From positions 35,165,818-35,229,817 of the forward strand of contig ML662442.1 of NCBI GenBank assembly GCA_007570785.1: a stretch of 64,000 nt of DNA. The letters are read 5' to 3'. The notes under the pieces are model-generated. The model worked only from the letters and a program-made list of their open reading frames with translations. It was not told the origin of the DNA and made no database searches. The stretch is from Antilocapra americana. Lineage: Eukaryota; Chordata; Mammalia; Artiodactyla; Antilocapridae. This document shows, in pieces, positions 54,700 through 64,000 of this stretch. Position 1 is the first letter of the stretch. Each line of letters opens with the position of its first letter. The translations under genes were made by a program, and so were the position numbers.

Positions 54700-55068
54700 T
54701 CAAAGGACCAAGCGTCTTTTAATTTTATGGCTGCAGTCACCATCTGCAGTGATTTTGGAGCCCCCCAAAATAAAGTCTGTCACTGTTTCCATTGTTTCCC
54801 CATCTATTTGCCATGAAGTGATGGGACCAGATGCCATGATCTTAGTTTTCTTAATGTTGAGCTTTAAGCCAACCTTTTCACTCTCCTCTTTCACTTTCAT
54901 CAAGACGTTTTTTAGTTCCTCTTCACTTTCTGCCATAAGGGTGGTGTCATATGAATATCTGAGGTTATTGATATTTCTCCCAGGAATCTTGATTCCAACT
55001 TGTGCTTCTTCCAGCCCAGTGTTTCTCATGATGTACTCTGCATATAAATTAAATAAGCAGGGTGACAA
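54700..55068 (-). pseudogene. BovB RT palm and thumb with mutated YADD
   Basis: A 122-codon minus-strand frame: PCLFNLYAEYIMRNTGLEEA, then GIKIPGRNINNLRY and, at residues 38-41, YSYD instead of YADD (plus-strand nt 54946-54957). The first catalytic Asp is Tyr, which would abolish reverse transcription. It continues with TTLMAESEEELKNVLMKVKE and LNIKKTKIMASGPITSWQID. Otherwise well preserved and in frame; the missing coding stretch of copy 4 is present here. Confidence 0.86.
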
Positions 55069-55071
55069 TAT

Positions 55072-55425
55072 TCAGCCTTGATGTACTCCTTTTCCTATTT
55101 GGAACCAGTCTATTGTTCCATGTCCAGATCTAACTGTTGATTCCTGACTTGCATACAGATGTCTCAAGAGGCAGGTCAGGTGGTCTGGTATTCCCATCTC
55201 TTTCAGAATTTTCCATAGTTTGTTGTGATCCACACAGTCAAAAGCTTTGGTGTAATCAGTAACGTAGAAGTAGATGTTTTTCTGGAACTCTTTTGCTTTT
55301 TTGATGATCCCACAGATGTTGGCAATTTGATCTTGGGTTCCTCTGCCTTTTCTAAATCCAGCTTGAACATCTGCAAGTTCATCGTTTACATACTGCTGAA
55401 GCCTGGCTTGGAAAATTTTGAGCAT
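55072..55425 (-). pseudogene. BovB RT fragment with motif A
   Basis: A 117-codon minus-strand frame immediately upstream of the palm fragment: LKIFQARLQQYVNDELADVQ, GFRKGRGTQDQIANICGIIK, motif A as YVTDYTKAFDCVDHNKLWKI, and DWFQIGKGVHQG followed by a stop (CILSP in the family would be next). The family FIDY reads VTDY, keeping the Asp. One stop separates it from 54700-55068. Confidence 0.85.
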
Positions 55426-55527
55426 TAACTTGCTAGCCTGTGAGATGAGTGCAGTTGTGCAGTAGTTTCAGCACTCTTCAGTATTGCCTTTCTTTGGGGT
55501 TGAAATAAAAACTGACCTTTTCCAGGC

Positions 55528-55758
55528 CTATGGCCACTGCTGCATTTTCCAAATTTGTTGGCATACTGAGTGCATCACTTTCACAGCATCATCTTTTAGG
55601 ATCTGAAATAGCTCAACTGGAATTCCATCACCTCCACTAGCTTCATTCGTAATGGTGCTTATTAAGGTCCACTTTACTTCACATTCCAGGATGTGTGGCT
55701 CTAGGTGAGCGATCACACCATCGAGATTATCTGGGTCGTGAAGATCTTTTTTGTACAT
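55528..55758 (-). pseudogene. BovB RT N-terminal fragment
   Basis: A 76-codon minus-strand frame: VIAHLEPHILECEVKWTLIS, then NEASGGDGIPVELFQILKDD and HSVCQQIWKMQQWP. It is the RT entry region upstream of 55425, separated by a frame break. Confidence 0.8.
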
Positions 55759-56132
55759 TCCTTCTGGGTATTCTTGCCACCTTTTCTTAATATTTTCTGC
55801 TTATGTTAGGTCCATACCATTTCTGTCCTTCATTCTGCCCATCTTTTCGTGAAATATTCCCTGATATCTCTAATTTTCTTGAAGAGATCTCTAGTCTTTC
55901 ACATTCTATTGTTTTCCTCTATTTCTTTGCATTGATGACTGAAGGCTTTATTATTCTCTCCTTGCTATTCTTTGCAACTCTGCATTCAAATGTGTATATC
56001 TTTCCTTTTCTCCTTTGCCTTTCATGCCTCTTTTTTTCATAGCTATTTGTAAGGCCTCCTCAGACAGCCATTTTGCCTTTTTTGCATTTCTTTTCCTTCA
56101 GGATGGTTTTGAAACCTGCCTCCTGTACAATG

Positions 56133-56366
56133 TCACGAACCTCCGTCCATGGTTCTCCAGGCACTGTCTATCAGATCTAATCCCTTGAATCTATTTGTCA
56201 CTTCCACTGTATAATGGAAAGGTATTTGATTTAGGTCATACCTGAATGGTCTAGTGGCTTTCCACACTTTCTTCAATTTAAGTCTGAATTTGGCATTAAG
56301 GAGTTCATGGTGGAGAGTTCTGACAAAACATGGTCCATTGGAGAAGGGAATGGCAAATCTCTTCAT
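56133..56366 (-). pseudogene. Frame across the BovB inversion junction
   Basis: A 77-codon minus-strand frame. From residue ~19, HHELLNAKFRLKLKKVWKAT and PFRYDLNQIPFHYTVEVTNR are the genuine endonuclease end and linker. The residues before this are translated from the inverted 5' segment, so the SDH motif is lost at the junction itself. Confidence 0.78.
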
Positions 56367-56393
56367 TATTCTTGCCTTGAGAAACCCATGAAC
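56305..56393 (+). mobile_element. Inverted 5' piece of BovB copy 11
   Basis: 'tcatggtggagagttctgac', 'gtccattggagaagggaatg' and 'cttgagaaacccatgaacag' match, in sense, the BovB 5' region seen at 25198-25295 in copy 3. It lies between the minus-strand body and the right TSD. The hexamer 'tcatgg' occurs at both parent sites, so the inversion joint shows microhomology. Confidence 0.9.
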
Positions 56394-56403
56394 AGAGAAT
56401 TCA
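56394..56403. repeat. TSD of BovB copy 11, right
   Basis: 'agagaattca', with 'atggctcttataattgg' following. Confidence 0.87.
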
Positions 56404-57104
56404 ATGGCTCTTATAATTGGAAATTTAGAGAGAAAGAGGTTTTCAGTTACCTTAACTTAGAGATTCTTGCTAAGTTTCTTTCTTTTCTCCCAACTTAGTC
56501 CCCCTTTCTATGTTGGACCATCAACAGACTGATTTTTCTCGAAGTAGTGAAGTGGATGTGGTGTCCCAGGCCTTATGTCTACAGAGGATGACACTTAGAG
56601 GAAAACAAAGTTCCTCCTCTGGTGCCTCTCAAGAATGAAGAAACTTCCAAGAAGCCTAGGGAAACCTTCCCTTCCATACCTCTGCCTGAATTGGATCACA
56701 TGATCAGTCAGGGATCAGTTTCTCTGGTCAGGGAAAATGCCATTTGTTGAACAGCCAAAGCTTGACCTTCTGAATTACTTACTATGGAAAGGAACATGGA
56801 TTACTTTTCAACCAATTAGGTCCACTCATCAAATTAGGGAAGGGATATAATTCTCCTGAAGTTTCTGTGCTGCATGGCTAGAATCAGACTTCTGAATTAA
56901 CACCAAGATACTGTAACTAAGACGGAAGAGGGAATTGATGACTAATAGGTAGCAAAAAAGAAAAAACAACAACTATTACAGGAACCTCTATCCACAGAAA
57001 AATGCCTCCTGTTATTTCCCACCTAAAGACAAGAGAAAAGCAATTTGTTGTCTTGGTAATACACTTGACCCCATAGATGTTCTGCATCATTTGATAAAAG
57101 TGTC
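56404..57104. other. Unique sequence
   Basis: No element recognised; the distal part may belong to the L1 that follows. Confidence 0.4.
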
Positions 57105-57390
57105 TTGTTTAGGATGTAATGTACAACATGATGAATGTAATTGACACTGCTCTATGTTATACATGAAAGTTGTTGACAGTAAGTTCTGAGTTCTTATCAT
57201 AAGGAAAAAATGTTTTCTATTTATTTAATTGTTATCTATATAATAGAGAGGATGGCCATTAATTTTACCGTGATTATCATCTCATGATAAATGTAAGTCT
57301 TATTATTATGCTGTCTACTTTAAACTTATACAGTGCTATGTATCATTGAACATCTCAAAACCAGAAGAAAAATCTTAAAAAAAAAAAAAA
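57105..57390 (+). mobile_element. L1M (L1MA/MB-like) 3' UTR and tail
   Basis: 'gatgtaatgtacaacatgat', 'cactgctctatgttatacat', 'cttatcataaggaaaaaatg', 'aagtcttattattatgctgt', 'acttatacagtgctatgtat' and an A14 tail at 57375-57390 reproduce the old L1 3' end in order. Confidence 0.87.
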
Positions 57391-58257
57391 ACTATTTACC
57401 TTCTTTAAAACATGCCTTATTAACAAGTATATCCTCCCATGGATTTTATGTTTCTAAACATTTCCATGTGATTGTATTAATGCTCTAAAACTAAAAACGA
57501 AACAAGGTCAATTTGCCAGCTGCCTTTCGTTGATGAACCAGAAATGGAAAGGTTTTGGGAGACCATTTGATGTTTTCCTGAGTGTGGTTATTTATTTATA
57601 ACATAAAAACCTTTTCCTAGTTATGGGAACACTAATGTTATCTGATAGGTAGCCCCACATGGGAATTGTAGTATTTTAAGGCTTCAGTCCAAGTGGTAAC
57701 CTCACTGCATATTATTCTGCAAGCATCTTTATAGTGACTTGTCTATGTGACATTTATTACCAATCTAAAATATTCCCAATGTGATTGCAGGGAAACATTA
57801 AGAGAAAGCTGCTCTGTCAACTATGTTCATGGACTCTGTAATACCATAACATTTTAAAATAAGATGAGATAAAATGTATTAACAATTTATAGCTTGAGGA
57901 TGCCTACAATAAAGCCTGCTTATTTTCTCATAGATATTTTATATAGGATTAGACATTATGACCCTGAGGTGCTACTGCAATAAGAACTTATTTCTAGTCT
58001 GAATTCTCAAACTTGTTACAGGCATTAATTTGGTAAGTAAATAATATGCTTCATATTTTTCTCTCTTTTCTTTTAAACAGATATCTTTACATGTATCAAG
58101 AATAGACTTCTATGTTAATACAACAAAATGAAAATATTAACTAGTAATTCCAACCAGTGTATTACAACAGACTATGCAAATAGAACTAAATTAGAAAAAT
58201 TCAAGTAGAAGTTGTTTTTTTCTCTCTTTTTAACAAATCCTCAACTGTAAGAAGTCA
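57391..58257. other. Unique AT-rich sequence
   Basis: No element recognised. Confidence 0.4.
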
Positions 58258-58452
58258 TTTGTTGTTGTTGTTTAGTCACCAAGTCGTGTCTGACTCTTCT
58301 GTGATCCCATGGACTATAGCCCAGGAGGCTCCACTGTCCATGGGATTATCCCAGGCAAGAATACTGGAGTGGGTTTCCATTTCCTTCTCCAGGGGACCTT
58401 CCTGACCCAAGTCTCATGCAATGGCAGAGGGATTCTTTACCACTGAGCCATT
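58258..58452 (-). mobile_element. Bov-tA SINE, minus strand
   Basis: 'ttgttgttgtttagtcacca', 'agtcgtgtctgactcttctg', 'aatactggagtgggtttcca', 'tccttctccaggggaccttc' and 'attctttaccactgagccat'. Near full length. Confidence 0.93.
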
Positions 58453-59970
58453 TCTTACTTTAAATTTTTTTTCTCCTGTGCTTGAATACTTTTATAAGCT
58501 TTCCAAGAATATTTCTTTTTCTACTCAAGGGTTCCTTTAAGTATACATATCTTTAATATTTTATTCTCTTTTAATATAATTCAGGTTTTATTCCTTGGTA
58601 CCTTGTCTTGGACTTTCTCATTTAAAGAGTATTGTATACAACAGCATCTACCTAATCAGTCACTGAGTCTTCCTATATTTTAGCAGTAGAAAAGATCATC
58701 TTTCAAGCCATAAAGCTGGAAAAGAAAGGACTCTGATAAACATGTTTGTTAGGCCTTAGGCAATAAGTAGGCTTGAATCCCAGGCACATGTGTCTGTGGG
58801 TAAAGAGTAGAAGCCAAGAATAGAATGACTAGAACTACAGAGACCGATCATTTTAAGAATGGCATTTTGGGACAAAGTCTAAAATAAAACCAGATTAAAC
58901 TTGTGTTAGTCTTGAAAGAAATAGTCCATTGAGATTCTGTTACAAGAACAGAGTCAATACTCTCCTAAATTTTCTAAAATTTATTTTGAATCATCACCTT
59001 GATTAGTTAAAACTTTCAGGGTAAAAATAATGACACACAAAAATGATCTTAGAAAGGCATAATTATAATTCCTGATACAGAACACTTAATTTTTCAGTTT
59101 TTTTTTCCATGACTGGAAATATTTATTCCTTCAGAAAAAAATAACATATTTGTTGAATGACACCTTCTATTTAGTGATTTACTAGATAACCACTCAAGAT
59201 GTATTAGGTAAGCATTAAAATTATTTTTATGTAATGAAAGTAAAAATATTTGGAAATATTTTATTTGCATTATTTTTAGACCATAATTTACAAAGTATAA
59301 AACTTGCAAATAGAAACCTTCTCAGTTAATATTCTGATTAAATTTAATTGATTCAAGTGACAAATAATAGTAAGCTAAGCCATGACATTACTCCTAAAAT
59401 CTAAGTTTAAAAAAAAAAAACTACAAAAATTATCTGGTTTACATCATTAATTGCCAAACAATATTTATGTTTAAAACTAAATGGAATACTTTTTCCAAAA
59501 CTAATACAAATTTAATCTGACTTTATTTTAGACTCTGTTAGCTTCCAATTAAATGATAGCAGCATGTTTTGTTCTTTAGACAAACTAAAGAACATGTTTT
59601 GTTCTTTAGAAGTAATTTTAATAAGACAATAATATTTAAATAGCAACCATCTTTAGTGTTTTTAAAAATCTAGTCTTCTGACAATTTTGACTTTTAAAAC
59701 TCAGGGCACCTTTACTGGTACACTGGAAGGTCTATCACTGGAAGAGCTGGTTGTGACAGACAATAACAACTTTTGATGATAAATCATTTATTTGATGCAA
59801 CACTGCAAATACTGCATTCAGTGATTGATAAAATTATAAGGAGAACAATCTGGTCTAGTTCCAAAATTGTATATAATTTTAGGCAGTAAGAGTTCATAGT
59901 TTTATTTATGACTTTGTAGATGAGTTATTTCTGTAATGAAAAAAGGGAGGAAAATAATGAGAAAGAGTTA
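58453..59970. other. AT-rich unique sequence
   Basis: 1.5 kb without a recognised element, except the short direct and inverted repeat at 59563-59610. Confidence 0.4.
59563..59610. repeat. Direct plus inverted short repeat
   Basis: 'catgttttgttctttaga' occurs at 59563-59580 and 59593-59610. Between and across them 'gttctttag' (59571-59579) and 'ctaaagaac' (59585-59593) form a 9-bp inverted repeat with a 5-base spacer. Confidence 0.9.
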
Positions 59971-59980
59971 TATTTACAGA
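59971..59980. repeat. TSD of Bov-tA, left
   Basis: 'tatttacaga', repeated at 60199-60208. Confidence 0.9.
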
Positions 59981-60198
59981 TGGGCTTCCCTGGTGGCTCA
60001 GTGATATGGAGCCCACCTGCTAATGTAGGAGATGTGGGTTTGATCCCTGTCAGGAAGATCCCCTGGAGAAGGAAATGGCAATCCACTCCAGTATTCTTAC
60101 CTGAGAAGTCCCATGGACAGAAGAGCCTGGTGGCCTACAGTCCATGGGATCATAAAGGAAGTGAACATGAATTAGTGACTAAACAACAACAGTGACAG
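59981..60198 (+). mobile_element. Bov-tA SINE with TSD
   Basis: 'tgggcttccctggtggctca', 'gatcccctggagaaggaaat', 'cccatggacagaagagcctg' and an (ACA)n tail near 60182-60190. Full length, with perfect 10-bp TSDs. Confidence 0.95.
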
Positions 60199-60208
60199 TA
60201 TTTACAGA
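60199..60208. repeat. TSD of Bov-tA, right
   Basis: 'tatttacaga' shortly after the AAC-rich tail. Confidence 0.9.
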
Positions 60209-60344
60209 GAACTTATTTAATGTGCTACATTTTTAAAATGTAAACATACATTTTTAATGTATATCTAAGTAATATTTAAGGAAGCCAAAGTAATTATCTT
60301 ATCACAGTATCATATTGTCAATGACAAAAATAAAAAAACTGTAG

Positions 60345-60353
60345 TGATTATAA
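60345..60353. repeat. TSD of second Bov-tA, left
   Basis: 'tgattataa', repeated at 60521-60529. With one mismatch the match extends 4 bases further upstream ('gtag' versus 'gtac'). Confidence 0.8.
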
Positions 60354-60520
60354 GCTTCCCTTGTAGCTCAGCTGGTAAAGAATCTGCCTGCAATACAGGA
60401 GACTGGGTTCTATCCCTGGGTTGGGAAGACACCCTAGAGAAGGGAAAGGCTACCCACTCCAGCATTCTGGCCTGGAGAATTTCATGGACTGTATAGTCCT
60501 TGGGGTCACAAACATTGTAC
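60354..60520 (+). mobile_element. Bov-tA SINE, internally deleted
   Basis: 'cttcccttgtagctcagctg', 'gtaaagaatctgcctgcaat', 'gaagggaaaggctacccact' and 'tccttggggtcacaaacatt'. The usual 'gagcctggcaggctacagtc' segment is largely missing. Bounded by 9-bp TSDs. Confidence 0.92.
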
Positions 60521-60529
60521 TGATTATAA
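60521..60529. repeat. TSD of second Bov-tA, right
   Basis: 'tgattataa', matching 60345-60353. Confidence 0.8.
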
Positions 60530-60659
60530 AGAAAACAACAGCATTTGTCAAAAAGCATTATGGAATGGACATGATGAAATAAAAGAAAAACATTAAAATA
60601 ATGATGCATAGTGATCTCTGTTGATCTACAGAAATTCTAGGATATAGCAAGTAAAAGTA

Positions 60660-60840
60660 ATAAACTACAAAGAAGCACATAACTCTATTGTTAAAAACAC
60701 ATATTTATATATAAATATTTTGTGAATAGCATTTATCCTTAGAGGTGAGATTAAAGGTTATTTTGCTTTCTTTTTTACACTTTTCTATATATTCTGAATA
60801 TTTGAAAAGAATGTGTATTGTTGTTATTTGAAAAAAAGTT
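60660..60840 (+). mobile_element. L1M/HAL1 3' end
   Basis: 'tccttagaggtgagattaaa', 'tttttacacttttctatata' and 'aaagaatgtgtattgttgtt' follow the 3' end of old L1/HAL1 elements. Confidence 0.55.
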
Positions 60841-60976
60841 ATAATTTTGTTTTCTAAGTACAGTTAAAAATTTTAAAACAGAAATAGATATAATATGATT
60901 TAAATAAATCAAGTAATTATGAACTTAATTATATGTTCTTTTTCTCTCTCCTAACCTAATTCTCACTGTGTTGATT

Positions 60977-61019
60977 AAGAGTTGATATTTTTGAAAAAAA
61001 AAAAGAGTTGATATTTTTG
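60977..61019. repeat. 17-bp direct repeat flanking a bare A-run
   Basis: 'aagagttgatatttttg' at 60977-60993 and again at 61003-61019, separated only by A residues (A11 at 60994-61004, partly shared with the second copy). Confidence 0.93.
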
Positions 61020-61430
61020 TATTTTTCCTTGGTAACAAAAGACAATCCATTTTCTGGGCAGCAGTTCTGTATCATCCAGCAATATGTTGTAATCCTTTTC
61101 TATCCTTGTATTAAACTCATCCTTGGTTAGTCTTGAGCTGCCTTTCAAATGAAGAGACATGCTTTTTACGTAGTATGTAGACTGTTACTTTCCAGGGGCT
61201 AACTTGGCTAACAGATCAGCTGACTCTGCCTTTTCTTAGCTCTACTTGGTCTCCTCCCTTCAGGTATAACACCCTTGGGTCAACGTAAGGATCACGTAGA
61301 GGAAAGCGCCTCAATTTTCTGTGCCTGTGACCCTCCAACCATGGATTTATTAGAGGTTCTCAGCATTCAGATCTATCCCTTACTAAATTTCTCCTTGCTA
61401 GGAACTTGAGGCTTGTGACCACAGTGGATC
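61020..61430. other. Unique sequence
   Basis: No element recognised. Confidence 0.4.
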
Positions 61431-61443
61431 TACAGCATAGTGT
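61431..61443. repeat. TSD of minus-strand Bov-tA, left
   Basis: 'tacagcatagtgt' against 'tacagcatggtgt' at 61656-61668: 12 of 13 identical. Confidence 0.85.
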
Positions 61444-61655
61444 TGCTGCTGTTGTTGTTGAGTCACCAAGTCCTGCCTGACTCCTTGAAATCCCATGGAC
61501 TGTAGCTCGCCAGGCTCCTCTGTCCATGGGATTCTGGAAAGGGTTGCCATTTCCTGCTCCAGTGGGTCTTCCAAACCCAGGAATCAAACCAACATCTCCT
61601 GGGTCTCCTACACTGGCAGACGGATTCTTTACCACTGAGACACCTGGGAAGCCCA
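61444..61655 (-). mobile_element. Bov-tA SINE, minus strand, with TSD
   Basis: Starts with the GTT-rich complement of the tail ('tgctgctgttgttgttgagt'), then 'gtagctcgccaggctcctct', 'acactggcagacggattctt' and 'accactgagacacctgggaa'. Full length. Confidence 0.95.
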
Positions 61656-61668
61656 TACAGCATGGTGT
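61656..61668. repeat. TSD of minus-strand Bov-tA, right
   Basis: 'tacagcatggtgt', after the SINE head complement. Confidence 0.85.
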
Positions 61669-61874
61669 AACTGTTTCCAAATTCTAAAATGCCCAGAGCA
61701 CATCAATTCTGAGTGCTACTGCTAAATAAACTAAACATTTTTATGGTCTTCAGATGAGACCTCAGATAATTATTTCAGAGGACTGAGTATGTCTCCCATA
61801 ATGATAACTTCCTTAGTGTGTTTTCAATGCCTAGCATATTTAACAACTGTCCCAGCCAAGATATTCTCAATACC
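61669..61874. other. Unique sequence
   Basis: No confident element. Confidence 0.35.
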
Positions 61875-62110
61875 AGCTCATTTAATCATCCATTGCATTG
61901 AAATTTATTGAGCGCCTTCTACAAGGCAGGCCCTGGAGAAGTCATGGAAGACAAGAAAGGCCACATCCCTGCCCTCATAAACTTGCAGTCTAGAAGGGAA
62001 GCCTAACTTCTAACACATCCTTTCGATCCAGCGTGATACGGTTTATGAAAAACAAGAACAGGAACCCTGGGACCACCAAGCAGGGGGCCTATCCTTACGT
62101 ACAAGGTCAT
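61875..62110 (-). mobile_element. L2 3' region, minus strand
   Basis: 'tgaaatttattgagcgcctt', 'ctacaaggcaggccctggag', 'catccctgccctcataaact', 'tgcagtctagaagggaagcc' and 'agcagggggcctatccttac' follow antisense L2 over more than 200 bp. Confidence 0.75.
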
Positions 62111-62117
62111 GGAGGTA

Positions 62118-62280
62118 CAATAGTTTCCTGTGGTTTCTGAAACAAATCACCATGAACTGGGTGACTTGAAACAACCGAAAGTTAGTCTTTTACAGTTCTG
62201 AAAGCCAGAAGTCAAAACAAAGCGGCAGCAGGGCCTCACTCGCCCTAACATTGCTAGAGGAGAATCCGTCTCTCCAACAA
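62118..62280 (+). mobile_element. Ancient repeat fragment, family unassigned
   Basis: 'agtttcctgtggtttctgaa', 'acaaatcaccatgaactggg', 'tgacttgaaacaaccgaaag' and 'tacagttctgaaagccagaa' form a common old mammalian repeat motif (trait: acaaattaccacaaactggg...cttaaaacaacagaaa). I cannot assign the family reliably. Confidence 0.5.
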
Positions 62281-62770
62281 CAGCAAAAAAAATGTTTCAC
62301 TGTACTTTTTTCTAGTTAGATATTGTATTCCTTTGTTCAATATTGAATTTCTTTTCTTCCATTTACACGTTTAATCTAATAGGTTAAGAAGCACTAGCAT
62401 TAACACTTCGGTGACTGTGCCTGCCAGGACAGAGCAGCCCAGCTCTGCAGAGGCAGACTGTACCCTGAACAGGCCTCTGACTCAAGAGTCGGATTGAATC
62501 AGGACTGTGAAGATAGGCCTGTGAGGAAGCTGGATAGCCTCCTCCCTAAATCATTGCTCCTGAGAACTCATAAGGTCTTCCAGCTAAACTGCTCTGCCCA
62601 GAACAACAAAAATACTTTAGATCCTGTGATTGTTTAGAGGGCTACTGAAATTTAGATTTTGTATCTTCTATATAGAAAAGTATAGGTAACAAGGCAAGTA
62701 TCCCATAATATGGACTGAGAAGAAAACAGAATATATCACAATGAAAACCCTCAATGTAATCATCTCCTCC
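62281..62770. other. Unique sequence
   Basis: No element recognised. Confidence 0.4.
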
Positions 62771-62990
62771 ATTTTTTAAATATTTCTTTCTTCCAATTTT
62801 ATTGACATAGAGCACTGTATCAGTTCAATTTGTACAGCACAATGATTTGACTTATATACATCATGAAGTGATAACCACAGTAAGTTTTGTGAACATGTGT
62901 CATTGCATACAGATACAAAATAAAATAAAAAGAAAAAAAATAATTTTCCTTGTGATAAGAACTCTTTTAACCGAGGCCTAAAATTCCATA
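62771..62990 (-). mobile_element. L1M (L1MB/MC-like) 3' UTR, minus strand
   Basis: 'caattttattgacatagagc', 'actgtatcagttcaatttgt', 'acagcacaatgatttgactt', 'gataaccacagtaagttttg' and 'ccttgtgataagaactcttt' are the reverse complement of the same L1M 3' UTR type present in sense at 57105-57390. Confidence 0.82.
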
Positions 62991-63928
62991 ATATCTTCAA
63001 AAATATCAGAACCACTTAAAAATACTATAATGTCTCTTATAATAAAGTCTTTTAGAGGGAAAAAACAATCCATTGATGGTCAACCTTCTGTCAGTTTAGA
63101 TTTCCAAAGAATCCTCCATGTGTACAATTATTTTCAATGCCTTTTTCTCACCAATAAAAGCCCGGATGAGGTTAATACAAGTGGGGATCAACTTAAGAAC
63201 TTAGGTGGTTATGATATACCTAGTTTGCAAGCTTCTTTAAAGAGACAAAACCCCAACCCATCTAGCCCTGTCCACCATTGCAGTGTCAGTCAATAGCAGG
63301 ACAACCATACTGTAGAAGACTCCAAACTACCACAAATAACGTTCTCTTAACCATTTCCCTTAAGATAAACAAAGCACTCTGATGTGAAAGGGGTCTCCAA
63401 TGGAGCAAAAAGATGGGAGAGGGGTGTCAAATTGCTCACTGATCACTGGCTAAGTGCAGCTGGTCAAAAATTAGCAGACAGATCAGTTTCTGATAGAGAA
63501 TGGACAGGCTGTGAGAGCTCATTGGATTTCTTTCCCCAAGGACTGAATGAGGAAAAGGGAAGAGAAGTGAGAAACTTAACCCACTCTGTGTGGAGTAAGG
63601 GGAGATGAACTGCCATTGCTTCCATCCCTGCCCTCAGCTCAGAGGGCTGTCTGGTTCAGATAACAGGGTGAACCCAGAGGAAAACGAAACATCAGTATCA
63701 TCAGGAAGCAAGGCATGCCAATGGTCACAGCAACTAGATCATCCCTCTCTAACCAAGAAGCTAAGTGGAAAGTGTATGGGAACAGCAATGAGAAACTGAG
63801 AGAACAGTCTTCTGAGACACCCCAAAAGATAATGTGCTTATTGGTACCCTAATGCAACAATGTCTCTAATGTAACCTAAGCATTACATAAAGAATCTGGT
63901 TGGTCTTTGTTTCTGGTTCTGGGTGAAG
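62991..63928. other. Unique sequence
   Basis: No repeat recognised. The frames at 63030-63296, 63384-63608 and 63605-63799 have no recognisable domain and no clear splice borders. Confidence 0.4.
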
Positions 63929-64000
63929 TGCAAGTCGTTCAGGCTTAGTCATGTCCAACTCTTTTTGACCCCATGGACTACACAGTCCATGGAATTCTTC
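63929..64000 (-). mobile_element. Bov-tA/BOV-A2 SINE, cut by window end
   Basis: 'gttcaggcttagtcatgtcc', 'aactctttttgaccccatgg' and 'actacacagtccatggaatt'. Only the 3' body is in the window. Confidence 0.88.

Larger units (their letters stand above)
54184..56304 (-). mobile_element. BovB copy 11, minus strand main body
   Basis: About 2.1 kb of antisense BovB. Starts at the repeated TTCAG terminus, runs through RT (54700-55758) and linker, to the end of the endonuclease region ('aatttggcattaaggagttc'). Upstream on the minus strand it is joined to an inverted piece of its own 5' end. Confidence 0.95.

Noticed and set aside
63030..63799. Three consecutive plus-strand frames near the window end as a small gene
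   Set aside because: Different frames, no recognised domains, no consistent splice sites; I cannot support a gene.

Overview
The window is nuclear DNA of a pecoran ruminant (cattle, sheep, goat, antelope or deer group). The basis is its repeat content: many BovB (RTE-clade) LINE copies, L1_BT-type L1 ends, Bov-tA/BOV-A2 tRNA-Glu-derived SINEs and CHR-type cetartiodactyl SINEs, on a background of older MIR, L2, MER5-like and L1M remnants. I cannot name the species. I found no host protein-coding exon, no RNA gene, no CpG-island-like stretch and no prokaryotic feature. The window reads as intergenic or deep intronic sequence. Every recognisable reading frame is a decayed piece of LINE endonuclease or reverse transcriptase (RT).

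Layout. 1-2.1 kb is AT-rich unique sequence with one old L1 tail. 2.1-7.9 kb is an L1 mosaic: an old L1, a CHR SINE inside it, a long ORF2-bearing L1, an inverted L1 piece, and a 5'-truncated L1_BT 3' UTR with a 12-bp target-site duplication (TSD). 7.9-20.6 kb is mostly unique sequence with scattered MIR, L2, LTR-like, CHR and Bov-tA copies; it includes a CHR SINE inserted in an L1ME 3' UTR with a 10-bp TSD. 20.6-24.9 kb is a three-level nest: an L2 split by a minus-strand BovB, itself split by an L1_BT and by a second BovB. 25.1-28.6 kb is an apparently full-length BovB with an 11-bp TSD, interrupted by a SINE (12-bp TSD) and an L1_BT tail. 28.6-31.8 kb is unique sequence, an old unassigned repeat and a CHR SINE. 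31.9-35.1 kb is a BovB cluster with switching orientation. 35.7-39.3 kb carries three BovB 3' ends. 39.3-48 kb is sparse. 48.1-50.5 kb holds a MER5A split by a BovB, a Bov-tA, and a 5'-inverted (twin-primed) L1_BT with an 11-bp TSD. 54.2-56.4 kb is a BovB with a 5' inversion bounded by a 10-bp TSD. The remainder to 64 kb is SINEs, L1M and L2 remnants and unique sequence, ending inside a minus-strand SINE.

The elements do not work together as a system; they form a stratigraphy. L2, MIR, MER5 and L1M are oldest, then CHR SINEs, then BovB, and L1_BT and Bov-tA are youngest, since the latter two sit inside the others. None of the LINE reading frames is intact. The most informative signals are structural: TSD-defined insertions, two 5' inversions (one in an L1, one in an RTE element), a long BovB inverted repeat, a TSD-flanked poly(A)-only tract, and a small local duplication of non-repeat sequence. 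I did not find a previously undescribed biological system.
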